Shown piece by piece: positions 26,467 through 35,069 of a DNA stretch of 64,000 nt. The DNA is from Bradyrhizobium sp. WSM1417 (lineage in GTDB: Bacteria; Pseudomonadota; Alphaproteobacteria; Rhizobiales; Xanthobacteraceae). Both the position numbers and the translations under genes were made by a program. Numbering within the stretch: position 1 is the first letter of the stretch; every line of letters starts with the position of its first letter. The notes beneath the pieces are model-generated. The model worked only from the letters and a program-made list of their open reading frames with translations. It ran no database searches and had not been told where the DNA came from. The stretch covers positions 7,613,831-7,677,830 of the forward strand of contig NZ_KI911783.1 in assembly GCF_000515415.1 (NCBI RefSeq), written 5' to 3'.

Positions 26467-26575
26467 TTTTGACCGGATTCTTTTTGGGCATCTAAGCTAA
26501 CGCGAGCCCGTTTCCCAAGCGCGGTCGCCGCATCGCTTCTGCTCGACCGGCCGTCAGCGCCCTCCGCGAGGCGGC

Positions 26576-26662
26576 TTACAGCATCAGCCAAGCCATTCCA
26601 GCAATCAGAACCAAAAAACCGGTGAGCGCCGTCACCGCAAACCCATACTCAACTCTGTCCAT
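26576..26662 (-). CDS. 28-residue membrane microprotein
   Basis: The frame starts MDRVEYGFAVTALTGFLVLI and ends GMAWLML, a single hydrophobic helix with a charged head. AGGGGCGG stands about seven bases before the ATG. It should insert in the inner membrane. The family is unknown. Confidence 0.5.
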   Translation of the reverse strand: MDRVEYGFAVTALTGFLVLIAGMAWLML

Positions 26663-26782
26663 GACCGCCCCTATACGCACCATCAAAATGATGCCTTACG
26701 CCGGGACACCTGAACAGCACATTTGTGAATCGGCCGGGTCAGAAATCGCTCCGCAGTACGAAGCCGCACCAGCGCCTCGCGC

Positions 26783-26869
26783 TCAGATCAGCACGATCAT
26801 CGCCGCCGAGACCGCCGCGACCAGGAGAAGTAGGCCCGCGATGATGATGCCGAGCCAGACCACTTGCAT
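26783..26869 (-). CDS. 28-residue membrane microprotein
   Basis: The frame MQVVWLGIIIAGLLLLVAAV...IVLI is one uninterrupted hydrophobic helix. The ribosome-binding site is weak. It lies just downstream of the decayed gene at 26957-27212 on the same strand and may share its transcript. Confidence 0.45.
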   Translation of the reverse strand: MQVVWLGIIIAGLLLLVAAVSAAMIVLI

Positions 26870-26956
26870 GGCGGGCAACTAAGGGCGGGCTGAAAGGTTC
26901 CTCGGCGCCACAGCTGCGGCCCGCGGCGGTAGCAGACTGCCGCTGATGGTGGACGC

Positions 26957-27212
26957 TCATGGCCGCACCAGGATCAGGTCGTCGAGCGAGGCCGTCCGTG
27001 TAGCCGTAGCGGTGCTTGATCTCGTCACCGGCCATAAACATCGGCGGCCGGGTGTCCTGGAAGTCCAAGACCATGTGGACCACGACGTATTCGCCCCTCC
27101 CATTCGCTGGAGTACTTCGCCGTCGGTGCCACGGTCACGCGGCTGCCGAGCTGGATCTCGCAGACGGCGATGATCTGGCGGAGCAGGCGTCCCGCTTGGT
27201 CACCGCGTTCAT
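26957..27212 (-). pseudogene. Hypothetical protein with several frameshifts
   Basis: AGGAG precedes the ATG at 27212. Reading requires three frame changes: after MNA the coherent text runs AGRLLRQIIAVCEIQLGSRV then TVAPTAKYSSEW, then EYVVVHMVLDFQDTRPPMFM...DEIKHRYGYTDG, then SLDDLILVRP with a stop at 26957. Each part looks like real protein and together they make about 85 residues. The upstream gene (27221-27526) ends 8 bases before, so both were one operon. The family is not recognised. Confidence 0.5.
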
Positions 27213-27220
27213 GGCAGCTC

Positions 27221-27526
27221 CTACGGCCGCTCGGCCTTGAGCCCCTGGAGGATCCGCCACCACAGGCCGGCGGCGCTCTCGCATTCCGAGACGGGTGGCA
27301 CGACGTCGAGACCGTGTTTGGGCTGGAGCATGTTGCCGATGGCCTTGTCCTCGGGCCAGCTGGCGCCGTGGTCGAGGCACTTCAGCACGTACGGCGAGGG
27401 CAGCTCGACTTGGTTCTTCATCGCGTCGAGAAGCTCGTACTGGAAATCGAGCGCGTCCTGCAGCTCGCGACGGAGCTGGTCGGGCGACAGTCGGTTGATG
27501 TAGTTCTCGTCGACCCACTTGCTCAT
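27221..27526 (-). CDS. Hypothetical protein, 101 residues
   Basis: The product begins MSKWVDENYINRLSPDQLRR, followed by a helix (LQDALDFQYELLDAMKNQVE). A second half contains KCLDHGASWPEDKAIGNMLQ, then CESAAGLWWRILQGL. It is soluble with no signal peptide. It leads a two-gene unit whose second member is decayed. Function unknown. Confidence 0.6.
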   Translation of the reverse strand: MSKWVDENYINRLSPDQLRRELQDALDFQYELLDAMKNQVELPSPYVLKCLDHGASWPEDKAIGNMLQPKHGLDVVPPVSECESAAGLWWRILQGLKAERP

Positions 27527-27659
27527 AGATGATCTCCAAGGTTCCGCTGAAACTCGCGCAGGAAAGCGTTGGCATCGTCGAGGTCGGCCGGCAACTTCGT
27601 TGCCCTACAGCGAGGTCCGGCGGATCATGCGCCGGTCGTTGCCGAGCTGCTCAAGATCT

Positions 27660-27935
27660 TTAGTTTAGCTCGCCGAGGTTTTGCAGGTGTTGCGTCATGT
27701 GCCATTTGTGGAATTACGGATTTCATAGCAACCGAGGCGTTCGCGCAGGGGCACAACTGCCTGCATCAGGCGGGGTTACGCGCAAGATTTTGTCGCAGGT
27801 TGATGGACATGTCCCGGGTTATGCGACGATCATCATGGATGTGACCACAGAGGCGGGGGTGCCCGTTGCACGTCATACGCATCCGGGCATCGAGTCGAGC
27901 TACGTCCTGGAGGGAGGACGAGGCGAGGCCAAGGC
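27660..27935 (+). pseudogene. Secreted cupin-domain protein, frameshifted and truncated
   Basis: A signal-peptide-like stretch ends in ATEAFAQGHNC in one frame. The body continues in the next frame: VTRKILSQVDGHVPGYATII, then VARHTHPGIESSYVLEGG. HTHPGIESSYVLEG is the metal-binding cupin motif (HxH...E). Similarity stops at about 27930, before the second cupin motif, where a small opposite-strand gene begins. Exported single-cupin proteins of this type occur in Bradyrhizobium. This copy is inactive. Confidence 0.6.
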
Positions 27936-27974
27936 GAGTACGGACAGGCAGCCTATTGCCAAGATCGTCTTCAT
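27900..27974 (-). pseudogene. Signal peptide of a truncated secreted protein
   Basis: GGAGAAGGG precedes the ATG at 27974. The 24 residues MKTILAIGCLSVLALASPRP... are a complete signal peptide. The next codons are the complement of the cupin gene, so the mature part was lost when the two sequences were joined at about 27925-27930. Confidence 0.45.
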
Positions 27975-28218
27975 GACCCTTCTCCGAGTTGCTTGTATCC
28001 GGAGATCAAGTCGCCTGGAGGAGGGCCGTTCCGGACCGGATGGCCGATGCTCGCTGATTACCGCGTACGCACGCACCCCGCTTCCCAGACGCCCCCTCGC
28101 CCATCCTTGATTCAAAAGACCCGCTCGATCGGCCGACCGGATCGGGGATGCGGGAACGGTCCAAAGCTTCGGTAGTTCGCAGAATGGCATCAGATGTGAG
28201 GTTTCGAGGAGGATTCAG

Positions 28219-28578
28219 TTGCGAATACTCGTCGTCGAGGACGACCTCCTCATACGCGAATTCGTCGTGGAGGCTCTGCGGGAGGAGGGCTACGAGGTCA
28301 TCCACGCGGCCAATGGCGAAGACGCGCTGGAATGGTGCGGGAAGCGGGTCGCCGACGTGCTCGTCACCGACGTCAGGATGCCAGGGCGCGTCGACGGCTG
28401 GCAGATCGCCGAGCGTTGCCGCGAGCAGGATCCCGACCTCCCGGTGATCTACACGAGTGGCTTCTCGCCCGTCGCGCCGCGCCCCGTGTCCGGCAGTCTG
28501 TTCCTGCAAAAGCCCTATGATCCCGCGGAGATCGTCAGAGCCGTGAATACCATGGCCAGGCGAGCTTCGCCGAGTTGA
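28219..28578 (+). CDS. Single-domain response regulator
   Basis: TTG at 28219 is preceded by AGGAGG at ideal distance and starts directly at the first strand (LRILVVEDDLLIREF). The 119-residue receiver has the acidic pocket VEDD, the phospho-acceptor in VLVTDVRMPG near residue 53, the Thr/Ser position in VIYTSGFSP near 80, and KPY near 100. There is no output domain, so it acts through protein contact. The layout (MPGRVDGWQIAERCR, FLQKPYDP) matches a group common in Bradyrhizobium. The kinase at 31282 is a possible partner by position only. Confidence 0.88.
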   Translation: MRILVVEDDLLIREFVVEALREEGYEVIHAANGEDALEWCGKRVADVLVTDVRMPGRVDGWQIAERCREQDPDLPVIYTSGFSPVAPRPVSGSLFLQKPYDPAEIVRAVNTMARRASPS

Positions 28579-28636
28579 GGGGAGAGCCGTCTGGGGAGAT
28601 CAGTCCAACGCTAATGCGTTGTCTGTTGGCCTTCGA

Positions 28637-28876
28637 TCATGCGTCTGGATTCGCGCGACCAGACGACTCGAAACGGGCGGCTCCCGGCAGCTGCGGCCGG
28701 TAGGCGGAAGCGAGCAGCATCAGAAACAGCGCGCGATCTGCTTGGTACTTGGCCGCCACCCGACTGCCCTCCGCCCCCTGCATGACCGGACGGCCCTCAG
28801 TCGTGCAGAGACACCATTGAAACGTGCGGCGGCGTTGGCTCAGGTGAATCTCAAAAAGCGGGAGCTGATGCGGCAT
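28637..28876 (-). CDS. 79-residue hypothetical protein ('LPLFEIxLxxRRRTxxWCLCTTEGxxVMQG')
   Basis: The ATG at 28876 has GAGAG upstream. The product has the pattern LPLFEIHLSQRRRTFQWCLC, then TTEGRPVMQGAEGSR, then KYQADRALFLMLLASAYR. I know this family from Bradyrhizobium, where it is soluble, beta-then-helical and without known function. It looks full length. Confidence 0.65.
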   Translation of the reverse strand: MPHQLPLFEIHLSQRRRTFQWCLCTTEGRPVMQGAEGSRVAAKYQADRALFLMLLASAYRPQLPGAARFESSGRANPDA

Positions 28877-28918
28877 GACTCTCGTTTGTCTTTGCTTGGC
28901 GGCCGAGGTTCAGTGTTA

Positions 28919-29050
28919 ATGAAAAAGGCTTTGATAGCTCTAGGCATTGGAGATAGCTTCGTATCCGGAGCTCGGATTCCTGCTCGGTTGCACGGAATGC
29001 GAGTGAGCGGCGGGCCAAGGCCGTCCCGTACCCCAACTCCCATCGCTTGA
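28919..29050 (+). CDS. Short exported peptide, doubtful
   Basis: The frame starts MKKALIALGIGDSFVSGARI and turns into Pro/Arg-rich sequence. The head looks like a damaged signal peptide. GAGG lies eleven bases upstream. It may be the remnant of a small secreted-protein gene. Confidence 0.3.
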   Translation: MKKALIALGIGDSFVSGARIPARLHGMRVSGGPRPSRTPTPIA

Positions 29051-29107
29051 GCAAACCATTCGCCGGACGGGAGCGATGCTTCCGATCGGATCATTCAGGC
29101 TGCCCAC

Positions 29108-29737
29108 ATGTCGCCTTCGCCCAGTAGGATCGCCCTCTTCATCGACGGCGCCAATCTTCACGCCACCTCCAGGACGCTCGGCTTCGACGTCGACTACCGG
29201 CGCCTTCTGAACGAATTCCAGAGCCGGGGTACCCTGCTCCGCGCCTTCTACTACTCGGCCATCGTGGAGGATGAGGAATTCTCCTCGATCCGGCCGCTGC
29301 TGGATTGGCTCGATTACAACGGCTACACCGTCGTGACGAAGCCCACCAAGGAATTCGTCGATCCCTCCGGAAGACGCAAGGTCAAGGGCAACATGAACAT
29401 CGAACTCGCGGTCGATGCCATGGAGCTCGCCGGCAAGCTCGACGAGATGGTCCTATTTTCCGGCGACGGCGATTTCCGCTCCTTGGTCGAGGCCGTCCAG
29501 CGTCGTGGCGTCCGGGTCACGGTGGTCTCGACCATGGCCAGCCGGCCGCCGATGGTCGCCGACGAGCTGCGCCGCCAGGCGGACGTCTTCACCGACCTGG
29601 TGGAGCTGCAAGCCAAGATAGGCCGGGACCTGTCCGAGCGCCCGCCAGCCCGCGAGCGCGGCGACGTCCGTGGTACGCCGCTGCGGCGCACCACCGCGGC
29701 GCCGCCGCGTGCGGAACCCGACGAACTCATTCCGTAG
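29108..29737 (+). CDS. NYN-domain (PIN-like, LabA/DUF88) protein
   Basis: The 209-residue product has a full NYN domain: ALFIDGANLHATSRTLG near residue 9, a Lys/Asn-rich middle with VKGNMNIELAVDAMELA near 97, and LFSGDGDFRSLVEAVQRRG near 117. The three acidic clusters form the metal site of this PIN-like ribonuclease fold. The C-terminal 45 residues are Arg/Pro-rich and probably disordered, perhaps for RNA contact. Members are thought to act on RNA. The gene is intact; the start is the first ATG and no upstream frame competes. Confidence 0.88.
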   Translation: MSPSPSRIALFIDGANLHATSRTLGFDVDYRRLLNEFQSRGTLLRAFYYSAIVEDEEFSSIRPLLDWLDYNGYTVVTKPTKEFVDPSGRRKVKGNMNIELAVDAMELAGKLDEMVLFSGDGDFRSLVEAVQRRGVRVTVVSTMASRPPMVADELRRQADVFTDLVELQAKIGRDLSERPPARERGDVRGTPLRRTTAAPPRAEPDELIP

Positions 29738-29753
29738 GTCATGGAGCTCACCA

Positions 29754-29777
29754 GCCCTGCGCGCGAAATCGCAGGGC
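29754..29777. terminator. 8-bp hairpin after the NYN gene
   Basis: GCCCTGCG (29754-29761) pairs with CGCAGGGC (29770-29777). It sits 17 bases after the stop at 29737 and before the end of the convergent remnant. No T-run follows. Confidence 0.45.
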
Positions 29778-29817
29778 GCTTCTTGGGCGCCCCTTTCCGC
29801 ACTCGACCGAGCTTCGA

Positions 29818-30094
29818 TCATGAACTCTTCGCGCCGCTCTCCTGGCTCGGCCTCCTGTTCGGCTGCGATGGCCACATCGTGGGCGCCTCGCCCAGGGCCC
29901 TGCGACCGACCTGCTTCAGGTTCGACATCGCGGTCTCGCCACGGGTCGCGGCTTCGAGGATTTTCGAGGCGACGTGCGTGCGAGCGGTGGTCTCACGGCG
30001 GCAAACGTTCTGGCAGACCTCCTCGAGAACTGCGGGCAGCAGCGCGGTGGTTTCGGCATCGAAGATCGGAGATCTCCCCCAGCGATGCAGCCAT
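29818..30094 (-). pseudogene. Small 'FDAETT...VASKILEAATxGE' protein, start region frameshifted
   Basis: The body reads FDAETTALLPAVLEEVCQNV, then TTARTHVASKILEAATRGET, and ends NLKQVGRRALGEAPTMW plus 16 extra residues. This is a helical family I know from Bradyrhizobium, which normally ends at PTMW. The ATG at 30094 is in another frame, and no start codon precedes FDAETT in frame. A 1-base change near 30070 probably broke the start. The role is unknown. Confidence 0.5.
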
Positions 30095-30219
30095 GACGCC
30101 TAGAATTTCCCAACCTGAGATTCACGCAAGTTATGGCGACCAAAAATCCGCAGGGCGACTAAAGCCGACCGAAATGAGGTGGCCCCGATTCTTGGGGGCT
30201 GGGGCTTGGCCGCGCCAGG

Positions 30220-30411
30220 ATGGAGCTCGCTCGTGTCGCGCGTGAGAACGATCCAACTTGCTTGATCCTTTACGTGTCCGGAGATAGCGCGCATCGGTGG
30301 TCCGTCAAGGGCGTGCCGCAAAGCGTCATGTTGGCCAAACCCTTTGGGCCCGTGCAATCGGTGGAGGCCACGTCAGGTCTCCTCACCCGCCTGCGTTCGT
30401 TCCCATCCTAG
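30220..30411 (+). pseudogene. Response-regulator receiver, C-terminal half only
   Basis: The frame reads MELARVARENDPTCLILYVS, GDSAHRWSVKGVPQSVMLAK and PFGPVQSVEATSGLL, which is the second half of a CheY-like receiver with its Ser (YVSGDS) and Lys (AKPF) motifs. The first half with the acidic pocket and phospho-acceptor is absent upstream. It cannot be phosphorylated. Confidence 0.6.
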
Positions 30412-30492
30412 AAAAACGAATGCGCTGCGGCCACTTTGGCCCTAAGCTGCCTCAAAATAATAATCCACGCCCCACGCGAAAGGGTGGTCTAG

Positions 30493-31281
30493 GTGTCCGT
30501 CGAATTCCGAAATAACGTGCAGGTCCGCGGCCGCGGTGAGCGGGCCATGATGTTCGCCCACGGCTTCGGGTGCGACCAGAACATGTGGCGCTTCGTGGCG
30601 CCGCCGTTCGAGTCGGATTTCACCACGGTGCTATTCGACCACGTCGGAGCCGGCCGTTCGGACCTCACCGCTTACGACCATCGAAAGTATTCGACGCTGT
30701 CCGGCTACGCCGATGACGTCGTCGAGATCGGCCGCTCGCTGCGCCTGAAGGATGCCGTATTCGTGGGGCATTCCGTCAGTGCGATGATCGGAGTGCTTGC
30801 CGCGGTCAACGATCCGACACTCTTCGAAAGCTTGGTGCTGGTGGGGCCTTCGGCGCGCTACATCGACGATGGCGACTATGTCGGTGGCTTCAGCGCGCAG
30901 CAGATCGAAGAGCTTCTTTCGTTTCTGGAGGAGAACCACATGGGATGGTCGGCGCAGATGGCTCCTGCCATCATGGGCAACCCCGACCGGCCTGAGCTTG
31001 GCGCGGAACTAACCAACAGCTTCTGCCGTACTGACCCCGCCATCGCCAAGGAATTCGCCCGGGTCACCTTCCTCTCCGACAACCGCGCAGACCTGTCCAA
31101 GGTCAAAGCGCGCACGCTGATTCTCCAGTGCAGCGAAGACATCATCGCTGGGCAGCAGGTCGGTGCATACGTCCAACGCAACATCCCGAATAGCGAACTG
31201 GTCGTTCTGAAGGCGACCGGCCACTGCCCGAACCTGAGCGCCCCCAAAGAGGTCGTCGCCGCAATCCGAGATTTCGTCTGA
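30493..31281 (+). CDS. rsbQ: RsbQ-like alpha/beta hydrolase
   Basis: GTG at 30493 follows AAAGGGTGG. The 262-residue product matches RsbQ of Bacillus over its length: the HGFGCDQNMWR oxyanion loop near residue 23, the nucleophile Ser94 in GHSVSAMIG, VLVGPSARYIDDGDYVGGFS near 114, STDP-like FCRTDPAIAKEFA, SDNRADLSKVKARTLILQC, the acid in CSEDIIAG, and the His in KATGHCPNLS. RsbQ works upstream of a PAS-domain protein in energy-stress signalling, probably by making or delivering a small molecule. Here the next gene is a PAS kinase starting at the very next base. Confidence 0.88.
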   Translation: MSVEFRNNVQVRGRGERAMMFAHGFGCDQNMWRFVAPPFESDFTTVLFDHVGAGRSDLTAYDHRKYSTLSGYADDVVEIGRSLRLKDAVFVGHSVSAMIGVLAAVNDPTLFESLVLVGPSARYIDDGDYVGGFSAQQIEELLSFLEENHMGWSAQMAPAIMGNPDRPELGAELTNSFCRTDPAIAKEFARVTFLSDNRADLSKVKARTLILQCSEDIIAGQQVGAYVQRNIPNSELVVLKATGHCPNLSAPKEVVAAIRDFV

Positions 31282-32430
31282 GTGAATAACAATCATCCTG
31301 CCGATACCGATTTCGAAGACCTCTACGAAAACGCGCCCTGCGGGTACCTCTCCGTTCGTCCGGATGGCCGCATCGATCGTGCCAATCGGACTCTTGCGGA
31401 CTGGACGGGCTACGCGCCAGATGACCTGCCCGGGATGCGGCTGAGCGATCTCCTGAACATGGCGGGGCGCATATTCCTGGAGACGCACGTGGCTCCGTTG
31501 TTGCGCATGCAGGGCTTCTTCGACGAGTTCGCGCTCGATCTCCTTACCAAGAGTGGTGCACGGTTGCCGGCGATCGCCAACGCCCGTGAGCGGCGGACCG
31601 ATGCCGATGCGCTCCTGTTCACGCGTCTTACGATCATGCGGGCTGCCGACCGGCGCCGGTTTGAGCGCGGGCTGATCGACGCCCGAAAGGAAAGCGAGGA
31701 GCTCAAGACGGCTCTGGAAGAGCGCCTGCGACAGGAGCGTGAAAATGCCGAACTGCGCGAGCAGTTCATCGCCGTCCTCGGCCATGACCTGCGTAATCCG
31801 CTCGCATCGATCGCGGCCGGCGCACGTCTGATGCTCAAGGCCGAGACGCCGGAGGACGCGCTCCGGCTCGAGGCCATGATGCAGAGCAGCGTGGGCCGCA
31901 TGGCCAAAATGATCGAAAGCGTCATGGACCTGGCTCGGGGCCGCCTCGGGGGAGGAATTTCGCTTTCGAAGGCCATCACCGCCATCGAGCCCGTGCTCGA
32001 CCACGTCGTGGCGGAACTGGCCGCGGCCCATCCGGATCGCAGCATCGAGACTCATTTCGAGGTCGAGACACCGTTCTACTGCGATCCGGCCCGCATCGCC
32101 CAGTTGCTCTCTAACTTGCTCGGCAATGCAATCAGTCACGGGGCACCGGACCGGCCTGTGCGTGTCGATTCAAGTGCCGGCGGAGGACACTTCGAGCTCT
32201 CGGTGGCTAACAGCGGGGTGGCCATTCCGGAAGAGGCGCGCAAGCGCCTGTTTCAGCCGTTCTATCGGGGAGAGGCGCACGGGCCCTCGCAAGGGCTCGG
32301 ACTTGGCCTCTACATCGCAGCCGAGATTGCCAGGGCCCATAGTGGCTCGATCGAGGTTACTTCGTCCGAAGCGGAGACCAGGTTCACGTTCCGCATGCCG
32401 CTCCAATGGGAGGGGGCGCTGCGCCCCTAG
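31282..32430 (+). CDS. PAS-domain sensor histidine kinase, partner of the RsbQ-like hydrolase
   Basis: The GTG start directly follows the stop of the hydrolase gene (TGAGTG). The 382-residue protein has no membrane segment. Residues 10-120 form a PAS domain (APCGYLSVRPDGRIDRANRT), residues 130-165 a coiled coil, the H-box is at His168 (FIAVLGHDLRNPLASI), and the ATPase has the N-box LLSNLLGNAISHGAPDRP and the GLGLGLYIA G-box. It is a cytosolic kinase that should be steered by whatever the hydrolase produces. The two occur as a pair in other bacteria, where the PAS partner is a kinase or a phosphatase (RsbP). Confidence 0.9.
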   Translation: MNNNHPADTDFEDLYENAPCGYLSVRPDGRIDRANRTLADWTGYAPDDLPGMRLSDLLNMAGRIFLETHVAPLLRMQGFFDEFALDLLTKSGARLPAIANARERRTDADALLFTRLTIMRAADRRRFERGLIDARKESEELKTALEERLRQERENAELREQFIAVLGHDLRNPLASIAAGARLMLKAETPEDALRLEAMMQSSVGRMAKMIESVMDLARGRLGGGISLSKAITAIEPVLDHVVAELAAAHPDRSIETHFEVETPFYCDPARIAQLLSNLLGNAISHGAPDRPVRVDSSAGGGHFELSVANSGVAIPEEARKRLFQPFYRGEAHGPSQGLGLGLYIAAEIARAHSGSIEVTSSEAETRFTFRMPLQWEGALRP

Positions 32431-32585
32431 CCGTCAGGAGCGGTCGCACCGCGAGAAGACTGGGCCAGCCCGCCTAGGCGGCGCGAATAGCCCGGAGTAC
32501 CAGGCCCTCTGCAGCTGATTGGCCCCTGCTTAGCGAGGACGGTGACTTCGGCGCTTTGGGGGCGTCCGGCGCAGACAGGCGATGC

Positions 32586-32783
32586 TCAGCAATCAGACAG
32601 ACACTCCGGGCAGGTATCGCCGATGGAGCCAAGGACGCCGTGGATCTCGGCGGCGGCCTGCGCCGGGGACGAACTCTCGGGCGGATCGCGCCTGGCGATA
32701 TCGAAGGCCCGTTCGCGCGCGTGCGGATCGGCGCGGTCCTTCGCCCAGCCGTGCTCCTCGCATTCGTGGATGGCGCCGGCCAT
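32586..32783 (-). CDS. 65-residue protein with C-terminal CPEC motif
   Basis: The ATG at 32783 starts MAGAIHECEEHGWAKDRADP, continues HARERAFDIARRDPPESSSP, and ends GDTCPECLSDC. The cysteines and histidine (HEC, HGW, CPEC) suggest metal binding. Relatives with 'ADPHARERAxxxAxxxPPxxxSPxQAxxxIxxVLxxIGDTCPEC' are known to me from Bradyrhizobium, with unknown function. Confidence 0.6.
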   Translation of the reverse strand: MAGAIHECEEHGWAKDRADPHARERAFDIARRDPPESSSPAQAAAEIHGVLGSIGDTCPECLSDC

Positions 32784-32805
32784 CACGCAGCCTGCGCTGA
32801 ACCTG

Positions 32806-33255
32806 CTAATGTACCGACTCCAGGGGCGCGTCTACGACCACACGCTTAAGCAGCAGGCCTGCTCGAAAGGGGAAACCTAAACCGCGCCCGAAGAAGGAGC
32901 GCCCCAATTTGCCATTGTCCTTGCGGAAGTCAGCGATCGTCTTGAAATCCGGCGTCAGCTGACCGGTCAACCAAATCATCTCGATATTGCGCTGGCATTC
33001 CCGCTCCAAGCGCCGGCTCGACGGAACTCGATTGAGATAGCCGTAGATGTAAAGCTTGAGCATCGTACCGGGGTGATAGCTGGGTCGGCCCGTGTCGAAT
33101 GGCTGGACGCCGATGAACCCGAGCTTGCCGAGATCGAGACTCTCGACGAACACGTCGACCGCTCGCACTGGATTATCCACGGTCACATAGTCATCGAGCG
33201 ATGCCGGAAACAGCATGCTCTGCCCGCTATCCACCCCTTCAACAAAGCGCTTCAT
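32806..33255 (-). pseudogene. IS1182-family transposase, N-terminal fragment
   Basis: The frame from the ATG at 33255 reads MKRFVEGVDSGQSMLFPASL, then YGYLNRVPSSRRLERECQRN, then WLTGQLTPDFKTIADFRKDN, which is the conserved first 110 residues of IS1182-type transposases. After KDN the sequence changes to unrelated text and the DDE catalytic domain is missing. It is a dead remnant. Confidence 0.75.
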
Positions 33256-33474
33256 CGGACCTCCCCGCAAGTGCGGGGAATCCTATCGCGCGAATCACCG
33301 GAAACAGAACGCTTTCACACGGCCTGGGCCAAGAGCCGACGTTAGCCAGCGCGTTGATCAGTTTTTGAAGTTTTGGCTTTCGCCACGGGCTCCGCTATCC
33401 AGCACCGGGAGCCGAGGCAATTAGTAGGAGCGCCAGGAGCGCGAAAGCTTGGTGGCAGCGCGCATAGGAATGGT

Positions 33475-33799
33475 GACGTTGCTTCTTTGGAGGCCACGAC
33501 GCCGTACGCCGACGTGACGATCAGGTCGACTTTCCGTCGCGCGAGTTCAGCCGCATATTCCGTAGTTCGCTGAACGTCGCCCGCTGCCCACCTATACTCG
33601 ATCGTGACGTTCCGTCCATCTATCCACCCAAGTCTGACAAGCGCTGGGTGAATGCGGCTACCCATGCACCATGGGAGGATTGTGTTCCTGCCAACACAAA
33701 ACCAATCACGGGTCGCTTTGCAGGCTGTTGTGCGTTGCTTCTAATCGGCCGAGCGGCTGCTGCGCCCACGAGAAGAGTTAGAAATTGCCGTCGCCTCAT
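33475..33799 (-). pseudogene. ABC substrate-binding protein (ABC_sub_bind type), frameshifted fragment
   Basis: The ATG at 33799 starts a twin-arginine-like leader (MRRRQFLTLLVGAAAARPIR) and the family opening RPVIGFVLAGTQSSHGAWVA. At about 33620-33640 the frame shifts and continues GWIDGRNVTIEYRWAAGDVQ and YAAELARRKVDLIVTSAYGV, then stops matching. Full proteins of this family have about 330 residues and feed an ABC importer. No transporter genes are adjacent. Confidence 0.7.
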
Positions 33800-33935
33800 C
33801 TGACGTCTCATCGCGTGAGAATTGCTTACCTTAGCACATAAAATCCAGGAGTTCGTGCGGACAGCGCGAAAGGCGTGACAGAAAAAGGCGAAAGATTATA
33901 GCAGGTTGCCAGCCCCCTAATGGGATGGTCCGGCC

Positions 33936-34406
33936 GTGCTCCTGCCCCGCCCCGGCGAGATCGAGGCACTGGCCCGTCAAGATCAGGCCTGTTCGCGCCT
34001 GATGACGGTGCCTGGCATCGGGCCGATCATTTCGAGTGCCATGGTGGCGGCTATCGGCACTGGAGACGTCTTCTCCAAAGGCCGCGACTTCGGCGCCTGG
34101 CTTGGACTGGTGCCCAAGCAGATCTCGACGGGAGATCGCACGATCCTCGGCAAAATCTCGAGGCGCGGCAATCGCTACCCGCGCGTTCTGTTCGTACAGG
34201 CGGCATGGGTTGTGCTGGTCAGGATAAAGAACTGGGAACGTTACGGGCTCAGATCCTGGATCGAAGCCGCCAAGAGGCGGTTGCACCACAACGTGCTGGC
34301 GATCGCGCTCGCCAACAAGCTTGCCCGCATCGCCTGGGCGGTGCTGGCTAAAGGACGCGCCTTCGAACTGACGAGGACCGACGATGCAGGCGTCCAACCC
34401 GCTTGA
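33936..34406 (+). pseudogene. IS110-family transposase, C-terminal fragment
   Basis: The frame holds the C-terminal Transposase_20 region: LMTVPGIGPIISSAMVAAIG, then FSKGRDFGAWLGLVPKQIST, GKISRRGNRYPRVLFVQAAW and the basic tail. The N-terminal DEDD catalytic domain is missing. It is a truncated, inactive copy. Confidence 0.8.
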
Positions 34407-35069
34407 TCCTCGCGCCGTGCTCGGCGCGGTCAAGGCGCAGCCTGGCCACGCCGGAGCCAGCCGCAAGCCAAGCGCCGGCCTTGACCGCCCCTGCGCGCGA
34501 CGCGATCGACGCTCTGCGGGCCGGGACGAAGGAACGGCCCTTGGCTCGAACAAAGGAACTGCGCGATATGAGGAGCAGGCGATGACGTAACCCATCAACA
34601 GTTTCCAGCCGAGGTCTGCGAGAGGATGAGACGAGATGGAGATTCGGTCTTCCCGGCGCATGCGAACACTGGTGACCCGAATAGCTCGATCGAGGCCTGT
34701 CCGTTAATGAGAACGCACGCGCACGCGCTGATAGCCATGATGGCCCCGGAGCACGACACGCTCCAATCAGAGGCCGGATATAGATTGATGCAAGACCGCT
34801 CACCGCCAATCCGACGAAATCTTCTTGCTACGCACGGCCGGACCATACATTGGGTCAAACAGAAAAGTGACAGCCAATCGGACCCGTTTCCGTCTGCACG
34901 CCATGAGCGGACATGATGGCGCTGCTCGGCAGGTTAGCTGCGGCCAAAAGCTGCCCTCCGGCCAAGTGCAGTTTTGTCCCTTCGCGGCTCCGGGTAGCAT
35001 CCCCCGAGACGTATCCGCGTCGAGACCCTCATGCTAGATTTCCTGCGTCATACCGGACAGAATAACAAC
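34407..35069. other. Intergenic stretch, nothing recognised
   Basis: Frames of moderate size overlap on both strands without family likeness or start signals. I cannot support a gene. Confidence 0.3.
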
